DNA of 64,000 nt from Rhizobium sp. BK376 (GCF_004341625.1 NZ_SLZG01000001.1:1-64000); one strand, 5' to 3'; shown: positions 31,993-39,918, counted from the stretch's first letter. A program made the numbers and translations. Notes: generated from the letters alone by a model not told the origin.

Positions 31993-32013
31993 GATTGTCC
32001 CGCTAGTGCAACG
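31993..32013 (-). promoter_or_regulatory. Second promoter-like motif after RNA polymerase
   Basis: Minus strand CGTTGCACTAGCGGGACAAT, a variant core with GCACTAGCGGGA that resembles the T7 initiation region (CACTATAGGGA). It starts two bases after the RNA polymerase stop codon, in tandem with the motif at 31961. Confidence 0.5.
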
Positions 32014-32015
32014 GT

Positions 32016-34496
32016 TTAGGCAAAGAAGTACGCGGCGTTCAGCACCTCCGTTATGTCTAGGTCCCCCATTGGTGGCCGTGGTTTGATTTCAAGGTCGTCC
32101 GTATCCATCATCGATAGGAAGTCACTGAGGGCGTCACCTTGGTACATGGTCACGAAAGCCTGCCGGAGCGCGTTGGCCAACCAAGTCGCCCTACCCGCGT
32201 GGGTTCCGTAGCTATCGTGGATCATGGCGAAGGATGTCACCCCGGCGTCGACCAGCATGGCCAAGGTGAGGAACATGGCAGCCGCGTCGTAGCTGTGGAC
32301 GAAGTTCGGGCTGACCGACGTTGCCTGTTTGGCACCGTTGATGTTGTCCGTTTCGTCGTAGAGCTTCGGATAGATGACCTTCCCGTGGAGCTTGGTCTTT
32401 ACCCGACGACACCGCATGTCCCTGATGTCTTGGTAGGCAATGAACCCTGAGGGCGTCTTCCAGATGAGCGGACGGTTGGCCTTGGACATCTGCCGGGATA
32501 CGTGTTGCAGCCACTCCATAGCCTGCCTTGCGGCAACCACGACATCCCCGATGCTGTCCCATACGGTCGAGCTTAGGTAACCCGTGGCCTTCTTCAGCTC
32601 GTCACCGAAGTTGTGATCCTGTCCACCCTTGATGCGTTCGGCAACCGCCTCCCCGACATACTGGTAGCAGGAACGTGGTGTACCTCCGTAAGGCAGGACC
32701 ATTACAGGGCGCTTGGTCAGCTTACGGTTCAGACCGAAGTACACCCAGCCCTCAGCCCAACGCTTCTTGTCGTGAGGCGTCGGTGCATCCTTCTTTTGCA
32801 GTGGGTCATCCATTGCAACAGTGGAGGCAATTAGGCGTAGCTTGGCCGTGGCAACGTCCGCAACACGCTGGTAGATGTCTTGCGGCGTCGGGCTGTTCGT
32901 CAGGTTCACCGCCTTGCCACCGATGGTATCCCGAAGCATGGCAGAGAAGTGCTGAAGGCCGTTGCAGGAACCGTCCAGAGCCACGGGGATACGAGAGACG
33001 AACTCCTCGCCCTTACCGTTGGCAATCATACCGTCGCGGAATTCGAAGCAGAACGCTAAGAAGCACCACGGGCTATCGGCTTCGGTCCACCATCGGTTGG
33101 CTATGGGGTCCTCTGCTGACCACAAGATCAACTGAGTATGATCCCTGACCCACTTCACCCGGTCATCGAAAGATACCTTGTCGACACCGTAGCAGTTGGC
33201 CCCGTGGATCATGAGCCATCGTGCACCATCGTCACCCAAAGGAACACCATCGGCAAACCGAAGCAGACCCTTGACGACATCGGTTCCCTGAGGATGCAAC
33301 AGGTTCGGGATTGGATAGGCCCTGCCCCTGAAGTCCACGTTGTGCGGGAAGTAGATACGGGGCTCATGCTCGAACCGCTTCACCAACTCCATCAGGTCAC
33401 ACTGGCCCTTGCGAGCAAGCTTGCGCTGATAGTTGTCGTTGTGGATATCCCTTGCCGCCCAACGCCATTCCTTGGCAGCCTGTTCGTTGGTGTCGATGTC
33501 GTGGGGCTTGTTCGGCAACGGGATGTCTTCGAGCGGAACCAGACCGGCGTAGGTGGACCCAAGGCTGATGTATTCCCGCATCACGGCCAAGACCTGCGGG
33601 TTGATCTGCCATGCCGTGTTCTGGATAGCATTGAGACCCTTGTAGACCACGGACAAATCTGCGGTCTTCAATAGTTCCCGATGTTCCTTCCTTGCCCGTT
33701 TCACCAGCGACAAGGGCCGGATCGCATTGGACCAGTACCCGCCGCCGCTTAAGCCTTCCCACGGTTTCGGAGGGATGACCGTAGGCATGAAGAACTGAGC
33801 CAACTCGGTGCCCTTGAGGGCTGAGGCTTCGACCCACTTGGCGCACTTCTCGGTGAGCTGAACAAGATACTGGTCAGCCGAGGAATGCTTGTCGGCGCTT
33901 TGGGCACCTTGGACAACCTCAGCCAACCCGGTGACATCGCAGAACAGTTCGATCATCTTCCAACCGAGCTGAAGCTTGTCCGTCCTGCCCCAGCGATCCC
34001 ACGGGATATCATACTTGCCCATGGCGTAGGTAAGGACACGCCTCTTGTGGCCGATGTCAGCGCCCTCGCCTTCCGCCTTGCGCTCGATGGTCTTGAACAG
34101 CGGTCCAGCGTCACGTTCGAAGCTGGTAAACCGTGCCTCATCCTCGACGGCGTTGGCAACCTGCAAGGCCAGCATCGTGAAGGCCACCTTCTTTTTCGAA
34201 AGCAGCTTGTTCAGGATGACGCGGGTGACGACGAGGGACACCGCGTTGATGTCCAGTTCGTGGATGAGGATAGCCGCCGTTGCCCGACGACCAACCTTGC
34301 CAGCGTAGATGCCCTCTACGAAGTGCGTGATAGCATCCGATAGAGGACGTACCGCGTTCTTGACGAGGGTGTTGCCAGCCGCCGTAGACGTACCGCGACC
34401 AGCTTCCATGTTCTTGTTGAAGGCTGACTGGAACCGTTCGGCACCAAGGCCAGCCATGGATATCTCAAGTTCGATCTGGCGTTCGTAGTCTGTCAA
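32016..34496 (-). CDS. Single-subunit DNA-directed RNA polymerase (T7 gp1-like)
   Basis: 826 aa (T7 883). All catalytic motifs are present: VALDGSCNGLQHFSAMLRD (T7 Asp537), KRPVMVLPYGGTPRSCYQ (Lys631 and Tyr639 equivalents) and PNFVHSYDAA...FAMIHDSYGTH (Asp812 equivalent), with the C-terminal FA foot. It transcribes class II and III genes from phage promoters. The TTG at 34496 was chosen over a longer frame: GGGAG lies five bases upstream and it overlaps the preceding stop (TTGA). It hallmarks the Autographiviridae. Confidence 0.97.
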   Translation of the reverse strand: MTDYERQIELEISMAGLGAERFQSAFNKNMEAGRGTSTAAGNTLVKNAVRPLSDAITHFVEGIYAGKVGRRATAAILIHELDINAVSLVVTRVILNKLLSKKKVAFTMLALQVANAVEDEARFTSFERDAGPLFKTIERKAEGEGADIGHKRRVLTYAMGKYDIPWDRWGRTDKLQLGWKMIELFCDVTGLAEVVQGAQSADKHSSADQYLVQLTEKCAKWVEASALKGTELAQFFMPTVIPPKPWEGLSGGGYWSNAIRPLSLVKRARKEHRELLKTADLSVVYKGLNAIQNTAWQINPQVLAVMREYISLGSTYAGLVPLEDIPLPNKPHDIDTNEQAAKEWRWAARDIHNDNYQRKLARKGQCDLMELVKRFEHEPRIYFPHNVDFRGRAYPIPNLLHPQGTDVVKGLLRFADGVPLGDDGARWLMIHGANCYGVDKVSFDDRVKWVRDHTQLILWSAEDPIANRWWTEADSPWCFLAFCFEFRDGMIANGKGEEFVSRIPVALDGSCNGLQHFSAMLRDTIGGKAVNLTNSPTPQDIYQRVADVATAKLRLIASTVAMDDPLQKKDAPTPHDKKRWAEGWVYFGLNRKLTKRPVMVLPYGGTPRSCYQYVGEAVAERIKGGQDHNFGDELKKATGYLSSTVWDSIGDVVVAARQAMEWLQHVSRQMSKANRPLIWKTPSGFIAYQDIRDMRCRRVKTKLHGKVIYPKLYDETDNINGAKQATSVSPNFVHSYDAAAMFLTLAMLVDAGVTSFAMIHDSYGTHAGRATWLANALRQAFVTMYQGDALSDFLSMMDTDDLEIKPRPPMGDLDITEVLNAAYFFA

Positions 34497-34783
34497 GGAT
34501 ACTCCCGTGGTGGATGCGCCTTTATGTGGTTCTTGATGGCCAGCTCTTTCGCCAACTCGGCATCGTAGGCGACCAGCTCCCCGCCTATCCAATCCTCACA
34601 ATCGCGTTCGGTGCTACGGGCGAATGGTATGAGACGGCAAGCGTACTCACTGCCGTTGTCCTCCTGTACCCGCTCCCATCCGTGCGTCGTCAGGCGCTCC
34701 ACGAACCAATGTGAAGGACCCTTGGTGCAGATGCGGTACCTTGGCTTGCCATTGACAGCGGGGTTCAAGGTGTAAGCGTTCAA
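34493..34783 (-). CDS. Small early protein, unknown
   Basis: 96 aa from TTG 34783, which overlaps the previous TGA and has GGAGG six bases upstream. Sequence NAYTLNPAVNGKPRYRICTK then HWFVERLTTHGWERVQEDNG, mixed charge, with a helical C-terminus (YDAELAKELAIKNHIKAHP). No family recognised. Its stop overlaps the RNA polymerase start, so translation of the polymerase is probably coupled to it. Confidence 0.6.
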   Translation of the reverse strand: MNAYTLNPAVNGKPRYRICTKGPSHWFVERLTTHGWERVQEDNGSEYACRLIPFARSTERDCEDWIGGELVAYDAELAKELAIKNHIKAHPPREYP

Positions 34784-34968
34784 ACGATCACCTCCGCTGA
34801 CCCAAGGTCCCAACTGATGCCGCCGTCATCACCGAAGGCTTCGAACTCCTCCGGCCAATCGGCTTCCATGACCCTGAGGATTTCAGCTTCATCGGGTTCG
34901 TAGGACCAGACATAAGGACCCACGTCATCGCCGCTTTCGGTGCGACCAACCGCTACCCAAACTCTCAT
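34780..34968 (-). CDS. Small acidic early protein
   Basis: 62 aa with about one quarter Asp/Glu: MRVWVAVGRTESGDDVGPYV, then EPDEAEILRVMEADWPEEFE. ATGA overlap with the oxygenase-like gene. Highly acidic small early proteins of phages often mimic DNA or bind host enzymes (T7 Ocr is one), but there is no sequence similarity to claim this. Confidence 0.6.
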   Translation of the reverse strand: MRVWVAVGRTESGDDVGPYVWSYEPDEAEILRVMEADWPEEFEAFGDDGGISWDLGSAEVIV

Positions 34969-35669
34969 GCGGCCTCCTTCGTCCGAACTTCATTCATATT
35001 GCCCTGGGGGTGATTGCGTTCGGCTTGGCGCTCCTCGGTAGGGCGTGGGTGATCCGGCAGCAGATGGTTGATGCTGTTGCCCTTGAGGGCATACGGTTCC
35101 TTCGAGACAGAGACCTTGAGGAACGTGCGCAGACCGGGTTGGGGATTGGGGTTGACCGCATGGATGACGGTCTGGTCCAACCGAAGGAGGCTACGGTCGG
35201 GGTAGGTCACGTCGTTCCGCTCACCAGCAACCGGATTATTGGCGATGTAGTCGAAGTCCTTCAGGGCCTCGGTATGGTCTACGGGTGCGGTGTATGGTTC
35301 ACCCAAGGCGTCGAAGAACAGCGTCGGGTTCCGGTCAGCCCAAATGTAGTTCAGGTCGTCGGTACCGAAGCCGTCGCTATGCCAGCCAAGGCGATTTCCC
35401 GGTGATTGCGGTGAGACGTAGAGGGTCTTTGCCGTGAGGTAGACGTAGCTTTCTCGCCACCGATCAAAACCGAAGTCAGCAACAACGTCGGAGGCAACGT
35501 CGCAGATGAGGCGGAAGAATTGTGTCAGGTTGTCGGGGAGCTGACGAACCTTCTCAGGCATCTTGATCGGGCAATAAAGCCAGAACATCATTTCGCCGCT
35601 GAGGGCGTAGTCCTTGATGCCGAGGTCCTTCGGAAGCTGGCCATAGATATGCGGGGTCCATTTCGTCAT
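34965..35669 (-). CDS. 2OG-Fe(II) oxygenase-like early protein
   Basis: 234 aa from ATG 35669 (MTKWTPHIYGQLPKD), with AAGGAG upstream; the longer frame overlaps the 58-aa gene and is rejected. The iron-binding pattern of Fe(II)/2-oxoglutarate dioxygenases is visible: H-x-D in LGWHSDGFGTDDL (about residue 95), a distal His in TVIHAVNPNP and a 2OG-binding Arg in GLRTFLKVSVS (about residue 185). Likely hydroxylates a protein or nucleic acid; the substrate is unknown. Not part of the T7 core, so probably an acquired early function such as host takeover or defence evasion. Confidence 0.7.
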   Translation of the reverse strand: MTKWTPHIYGQLPKDLGIKDYALSGEMMFWLYCPIKMPEKVRQLPDNLTQFFRLICDVASDVVADFGFDRWRESYVYLTAKTLYVSPQSPGNRLGWHSDGFGTDDLNYIWADRNPTLFFDALGEPYTAPVDHTEALKDFDYIANNPVAGERNDVTYPDRSLLRLDQTVIHAVNPNPQPGLRTFLKVSVSKEPYALKGNSINHLLPDHPRPTEERQAERNHPQGNMNEVRTKEAA

Positions 35670-35842
35670 GCACTGCGCTCCTTGTAGATGCGTTCGGTCA
35701 GCTCTTGGCCACCTTGGGCCACGATGGTGTTGCCGTACCAAACCGCGAAGTCTGCGTGTTTCGGGTGCCGGGTCCACCGATGCGGACCCTTCTGCTTCAA
35801 GACGGTGATCTCAGGCGAACTACTGAAGTCGTCGGTTGCCAT
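35666..35842 (-). CDS. Small early protein (58 aa), unknown
   Basis: 58 codons starting MATDDFSSSPEITVLKQKGP and containing HRWTRHPKHADFAVWYGNTI then a helical end. It overlaps the Gly-rich gene at its start and the oxygenase start in an ATGA junction. The AAGGAG used by the oxygenase lies within its last codons. No family recognised. Confidence 0.55.
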   Translation of the reverse strand: MATDDFSSSPEITVLKQKGPHRWTRHPKHADFAVWYGNTIVAQGGQELTERIYKERSA

Positions 35843-36371
35843 CGGTCAGCCCCTCGCGAAAGAACCAGACGACACCGCCGACACCGAGGACGATCATGAG
35901 GAAGATGAACCAGCCCCAGCCAGAGCTATCGTCCTCTTCAACGTTGGGTGCCTGCATCGGTGCAACAGGTGCAACAGTGGAGACGTTCGGTTGAACGACA
36001 GTCCCCGTAGGTACACCGCTGTTGACCGGAGGTGCTACCACGACAACCGGAGCTGGTGCCGGGGCTGCTTGCTGGTGATCGCTGAGCATGGACCCCCAGA
36101 GATAGCCACTCAGGAAACCGCCGCCACCACCGCCACCGCCGTAGTAGTGATGCTCAACCGTGGTGTTGTTCCGATAGACCGTCCTCGGTGCCACATAGGT
36201 TGACCGTGGTGAAGTGTAGGACCGGGTAAATCCGCCACTGCCGAAGCTGCGTCCACCGCCACCAAAGCCGCCACCACGTCCGCCGCCGAAGCCCCCACGG
36301 GCATCTGAAATTGTCGCAGAGACCGCAATAGCCAGTCCCGAAACAGCCGCCAAGATCATCCATTTTCTCAA
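35820..36371 (-). CDS. Gly-rich exported or membrane protein, first early gene
   Basis: 183 aa. N-terminal hydrophobic segment (WMILAAVSGLAIAVSATISDA) looks like a signal peptide or anchor; then Gly-rich tracts (GGFGGGRGGGFGGGGRSFGS at residues 27-46 and GGGGGGGGF near 78), a Pro/Ala/Val linker and a C-terminal membrane helix (GWGWFIFLMIVLGVGGVVWFF). Either superinfection exclusion or another envelope alteration would fit the position, but this is inference. TTG start with AAGGA ten bases upstream. Confidence 0.6.
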   Translation of the reverse strand: MRKWMILAAVSGLAIAVSATISDARGGFGGGRGGGFGGGGRSFGSGGFTRSYTSPRSTYVAPRTVYRNNTTVEHHYYGGGGGGGGFLSGYLWGSMLSDHQQAAPAPAPVVVVAPPVNSGVPTGTVVQPNVSTVAPVAPMQAPNVEEDDSSGWGWFIFLMIVLGVGGVVWFFREGLTDGNRRLQ

Positions 36372-36411
36372 TTGTCGCAGTCCTTTTTCCCATCCCGAAA
36401 ACCGGGCGATT

Positions 36412-36431
36412 TTAGTTGCACTAGTGGAGAC
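36412..36431 (-). promoter_or_regulatory. Possible phage promoter or operator at the left-map end
   Basis: Minus strand GTCTCCACTAGTGCAACTAA shares CTCCACTA with other promoter-like sites and lies upstream of the first early gene. It includes the palindrome TAGTTGCACTA (36413-36423), repeated at 36490-36500. I see no convincing sigma-70 promoter here. Confidence 0.35.
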
Positions 36432-36489
36432 ATTGATTGTCGCAGAAACGGGCCGCGTTAACAGCCCGTATTCATTCTCGTTTCTGGGA

Positions 36490-36500
36490 TAGTTGCACTA
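36490..36500. repeat. TAGTTGCACTA palindrome, second copy, beside the tRNA junction
   Basis: An 11-bp palindrome (TAGT-TGC-ACTA) 20 bp inside the phage from the tRNA fragment; the first copy is 77 bp away. Between the copies, CAGAAACG (36443-36450) and CGTTTCTG (36479-36486) form an inverted repeat. Such paired sites near an att junction suggest integrase arm or operator sites. Confidence 0.4.
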
Positions 36501-36519
36501 TGGAAAGTGTTTTGGGTGG

Positions 36520-36560
<41 letters not shown>

Positions 36561-36704
36561 GTTCCCAAAACCGCATGGCAAATGCCTGCGCATGAGGCCT
36601 TCCGGAGCGCGGCGTCTCTATATCACCCGTTTTAAACCACGCAAAGGAAAAATGACGGTTCCACGACCGTCCCGGCGGGATAGATGCGCTTTATCGCTCT
36701 GATG

Positions 36705-37310
36705 CTAGTAAAGCGGCTCTTCATAGACCGGTTTGCCGTCGATCATGAGGGTTCGGATCTGCGCCTCGCCACCACCCGAAATCCGCGCGGCCACCGAGAC
36801 CCGGCCATCGGTGCGCACCGTTTCGATATCGTGGCCCTTGCCCTCCGGCACGTAGAAGCGCTCGATGCCGTAATCGACCTGAAACGACTGATCGGCCTCG
36901 ACGGGATAATAGTTGAAGGGCAAGCTTTCTATAAGGACGGTGTCGGGCTTGGATTGCAGCGGGCTAAAGGATGATTCGGCAATACCCCAGAAACCGTCGC
37001 CCTGTTTCTGCAGCCGCACCCACAAGGTCTTCTCACCCGCCTCGGTGGGCATGCCACCCACGACCGTGCTCGCCGGCACGCGGGAAATGTCGTAATTCAA
37101 TGTCACGTAATCGCCGCGCAGCAGATCGCGCGGGTCGACCGGCGCCGTCTTCAGCAGAACTTCGGAACCGCTTTCGAGAATCGAGGCTCGGCTCTCGATC
37201 ACATAACCGATGACAATCGTCTGCAGCGCGGCCATGACCACCGCCGCAATCCATGCCCTGCGTCTGCGGGAGGCGTCGAGTGTTACGCCAAGGTCAGTGA
37301 GAAAGCTCAT
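36705..37310 (-). CDS. GDYXXLXY domain membrane-anchored protein
   Basis: 201 aa with one N-terminal membrane helix (AWIAAVVMAALQTIVIGYVI) and an extracytoplasmic domain containing the diagnostic GDYVTLNYDIS near residue 67. The family is of unknown function and is usually encoded next to DUF2157 proteins, as here (4-bp overlap). The gene points toward the tRNA-Leu fragment 144 bp downstream; that gap is the tRNA's upstream region and holds no gene. Confidence 0.85.
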   Translation of the reverse strand: MSFLTDLGVTLDASRRRRAWIAAVVMAALQTIVIGYVIESRASILESGSEVLLKTAPVDPRDLLRGDYVTLNYDISRVPASTVVGGMPTEAGEKTLWVRLQKQGDGFWGIAESSFSPLQSKPDTVLIESLPFNYYPVEADQSFQVDYGIERFYVPEGKGHDIETVRTDGRVSVAARISGGGEAQIRTLMIDGKPVYEEPLY

Positions 37311-38410
37311 GAGCGTGCCTCCTGGTTTCGGTCGCCGAAGCGACGCTCCAGCCGAATGACGAGCCAGGCAACAACGGCCACCAGGAGGCCGCAGATCAGG
37401 AAGAAGCCTGATGTGCCGATGATCGATCCGATCGTCTGCGACGCCAGATACAGGATTTCCGATGCGAAAACGGCGTAGGCAAGATAGCGGACCGCGCCAT
37501 TATCCCGTCCGCAAAGGCCGATCGCCGCGACCGATGCGGCCAATGTGACAACACCGAGGACGACAAAACGAGGACCGGTTTCGATCTCGACATGCAGCAT
37601 GAAGAAACCGATGACAGCCACAAGAAACGTATAGAATGCCGGCGCAGCGCCCGCATCGCGGGTCAATCGCTGAAGCGGCGAGCCGGGTATGCTGACCGCC
37701 AGGAAGGCAATCATTCCGCCAGCGGCAAACAGGACGGCGGTCGATAGCTGCTGGTTCAGCGAGTAGAGCCATGTCAGCCAGGCTATCAGCAACAAATAGG
37801 CAAGATGGCGTGCCCTGTTTGCGCCGACATAGCGGACGAGCGCGATAACAACCGCTGCCATCAAAGGCGGAGCCCAGGGCGACAAACCTATCCAGTGCAC
37901 GTCATTTTGTTCAAGATAAAGACTGAAATAGGCCCAAGACAGAAAGCCGGCCAGGGCGACGAGGCTGCCTGATCGAAAAAGGGCTGCAGCCAGGCAGGCT
38001 ATCAGGAACCATGTCAGCATCATCGGCAGTTCGTCGCCGGATATATGGTACATCTGCCCCACCAGCGACATGGCGCCGCCGAAGCTCATCGTGCCGAGCA
38101 GCAACAGGCCAGCGGCAAGCGATGTCTGGCCGCGCACGGTGTAGAAGGCGCCACCGAGATAGAAGGCCCAGATCAACGCGAGGAGAGCACCGACGCGTAG
38201 CGGGCGTGGTATGAGTTCCCAATTGGAGGCCACCAGCAGCAGGATGGCGGCCGCCACAAGCAGCGCTGCCAGAATGGAGAGCACGCGCCCTAGGCTGAAG
38301 CTGGTCGGCCGGCTGTCGTACTCGGCCATGATGGCTGACGCCTGCGGCGGCTCGATAAAGCCCTTCTCCACCCAGAGCGAAAGATCTCGCTGGAGCCTGC
38401 CCCGATACAT
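37307..38410 (-). CDS. DUF2157 domain multi-pass membrane protein
   Basis: About 367 aa. N-terminal cytosolic segment (LQRDLSLWVEKGFIEPPQAS, helix-turn typical of DUF2157), then some ten hydrophobic helices. ATG at 38410 follows GAGGTGAGG; a GTG two codons earlier is possible. Function unknown; pairs with the GDYXXLXY protein in many Proteobacteria, so the two probably form one membrane system. Confidence 0.85.
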   Translation of the reverse strand: MYRGRLQRDLSLWVEKGFIEPPQASAIMAEYDSRPTSFSLGRVLSILAALLVAAAILLLVASNWELIPRPLRVGALLALIWAFYLGGAFYTVRGQTSLAAGLLLLGTMSFGGAMSLVGQMYHISGDELPMMLTWFLIACLAAALFRSGSLVALAGFLSWAYFSLYLEQNDVHWIGLSPWAPPLMAAVVIALVRYVGANRARHLAYLLLIAWLTWLYSLNQQLSTAVLFAAGGMIAFLAVSIPGSPLQRLTRDAGAAPAFYTFLVAVIGFFMLHVEIETGPRFVVLGVVTLAASVAAIGLCGRDNGAVRYLAYAVFASEILYLASQTIGSIIGTSGFFLICGLLVAVVAWLVIRLERRFGDRNQEARS

Positions 38411-38752
38411 CCTCACCTCTTCGCGTTGAGCATCTAAAAAAGTCTGGCGTCAGTATCCATATATTCAGCATCCGGAGGCAGGCGCAAACAGCTCGCCGCA
38501 GCCTCACTCCCAAACCATACCATGCATAAATTCGGCACAAATATTAAGCGCGCATTAAAGCTTTACGTATTATGAATATGACATGGAATGGAACCAATTC
38601 CAGACATGCGTAATAAGCATAGCATCCATGAAATTATCGCACTGCACAATTTTCAAAAGTCATACTATTTTAATTTCAACAGATAGCGGCGATGGCGTTC
38701 CGCGGCGGATAATCCGCAAGAGCCCGAGGAAATGATTTCCTGGCATAGAATT

Positions 38753-38872
38753 CGGAGACGCACACTCCTCCTCCCAGTGCTCTCCGATGGACTGGCAACA
38801 CTCCTCCTCCCAGTTGCCGGTCACTGTAAATGACGCCCACCGCACCTCCTCCCGCGGTGGGCGTTATTTTTT
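38753..38872 (+). ncRNA. Cuckoo-family sRNA with three anti-Shine-Dalgarno loops
   Basis: Three consecutive hairpins each expose a CTCCTCCC-type loop: CGGAG..GCAC / GTGC..CTCCG (38753-38786), GGCAAC / GTTGCC (38794-38819) and CGCCCACCGC / GCGGTGGGCG with T-rich end (38834-38872), the last being a strong terminator. This is the architecture described for the alphaproteobacterial cuckoo RNAs, whose CCUCCUCCC loops can pair with ribosome sites. The 5' end is approximate and no firm promoter was identified. The 340 bp upstream to 38416 holds no gene that I can see. Confidence 0.8.
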
Positions 38873-39132
38873 ACCCCTTGTTAAATATCCTTATTTTCCG
38901 GTATCGGCCCCGCGCTAATGGTGATATTGCGGGCCAGCGCCCCGCCCCGCACTCGTGTCCGCCGGTGCAGTCTCCCGGCTGATTGCCGGCTACACATTCG
39001 GCCAAAAGCTGAGCCAACCCAAGGACAAAGGCGCATCGCTGCGGGCTCCCTAAATGCCGTTTTCAAGCAGAATCGACGGTTTTCACGCCCTTTTGATGCG
39101 CACATAATTTAATCATCACTTAAGGCAAAAAA

Positions 39133-39184
39133 GCCAAAAGGAATGCAGATGACGCATAGGTGTCATGATGCTTTGGCGCTTTTT
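39133..39184 (+). other. Long stem-loop followed by T-run upstream of DUF1127 gene
   Basis: GCCAAA (39133-39138) pairs with TTTGGC (39172-39177), with an inner ATGAC/GTCAT stem, and CTTTTT follows. It may end a short RNA starting near 39100 or act in the leader of the DUF1127 gene. The rest of the 38873-39278 gap shows no gene. Confidence 0.4.
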
Positions 39185-39278
39185 AGTTCTCGCAGCGCAA
39201 CATATATTAGCGGTCATCAGATGAAGGCCAGCGCCAGGGGCGCTGGAATATCGACGAACCCTAGGAAGGGGATTTAAA

Positions 39279-39425
39279 ATGAACATCGCACGCTCTTTCA
39301 ACAATTGGCGCAAGTACCGTCAGACCGTTTCTGAACTCGGCCGTATGACCACCCGCGAACTGCACGACCTCGGCATCGACCGTTCGGACATCCATCGCGT
39401 TGCTCGCCAGGCTGCCGGCCGTTAA
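39279..39425 (+). CDS. DUF1127 small protein
   Basis: 48 aa, an RNA-binding-type mini-protein family abundant in Rhizobiales: MNIARSFNNWRKYRQTVSEL, then GRMTTRELHDLGIDRSDIHR and a short tail. The L-x-D-L/I-G-I-x-R core is diagnostic. GGAAGGGG precedes the ATG and a terminator follows, so it is monocistronic. In Agrobacterium and relatives, DUF1127 proteins affect phosphate and carbon metabolism and RNA turnover. Confidence 0.93.
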   Translation: MNIARSFNNWRKYRQTVSELGRMTTRELHDLGIDRSDIHRVARQAAGR

Positions 39426-39469
39426 TCGTCTGCAGCTCGGCCTCGCAGGATACTTGCGATAGCCTATCC

Positions 39470-39507
39470 AACGCCCGTTGCGGTTTCCGCGGCGGGCGTT
39501 CTTTTTT
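39470..39507 (+). terminator. Terminator after first DUF1127 gene
   Basis: ACGCCCG and CGGGCGT pair around an inner CGG/CCG stem, then CTTTTTT. Confidence 0.85.
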
Positions 39508-39724
39508 GCCCTGCAACATGCATATGCCCATCTCCTGACCGTCCCGCTCAGCGCATACCGCTCAATATTTAACTGATGGTCGATTTTTAGGCGTCACACT
39601 GCACAATTGCATAGCAGTCGCCTTTTATTTGCACTGCAAAATATTCATGTTCTCTCTTATATGAATGTCATCCGCTGATGTCGGCAATAACGCCGCTCAC
39701 GAACATGATCTGAGGAATGACATC

Positions 39725-39868
39725 ATGAACCCGCTTCGCATTGCCAAGAGCTGGATTAGCTATCGCCGCACGCTGAACGAACTCGGCAACCTGTCCAACC
39801 AGACGCTTTCCGATATCGGCATCAACCGTTATCAAATCCGTTCGATCGCTTCGCGCTCCTTCCGTTAA
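39725..39868 (+). CDS. DUF1127 small protein (second copy)
   Basis: 47 aa: MNPLRIAKSWISYRRTLNEL, then GNLSNQTLSDIGINRYQIRS. Same family and layout as the gene at 39279 but clearly diverged, so an old duplication. GAGG about nine bases before ATG 39725; a longer in-frame start at 39665 is less likely because family members begin at this Met. Own terminator downstream. Confidence 0.93.
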   Translation: MNPLRIAKSWISYRRTLNELGNLSNQTLSDIGINRYQIRSIASRSFR

Positions 39869-39893
39869 TTTCGGACTGAAGAGCGTACCCAAG

Positions 39894-39918
39894 ACGGCAC
39901 CTTAATGGTGCCGTTTTT
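39894..39918 (+). terminator. Terminator after second DUF1127 gene
   Basis: ACGGCACC stem, TTAAT loop, GGTGCCGT, then T-run. Confidence 0.9.

Noticed and set aside
38660..39112. Several 60-75-codon frames around the sRNA and the following gap
   Set aside because: They overlap the structured RNA or have skewed composition, no ribosome sites and no recognisable domains.
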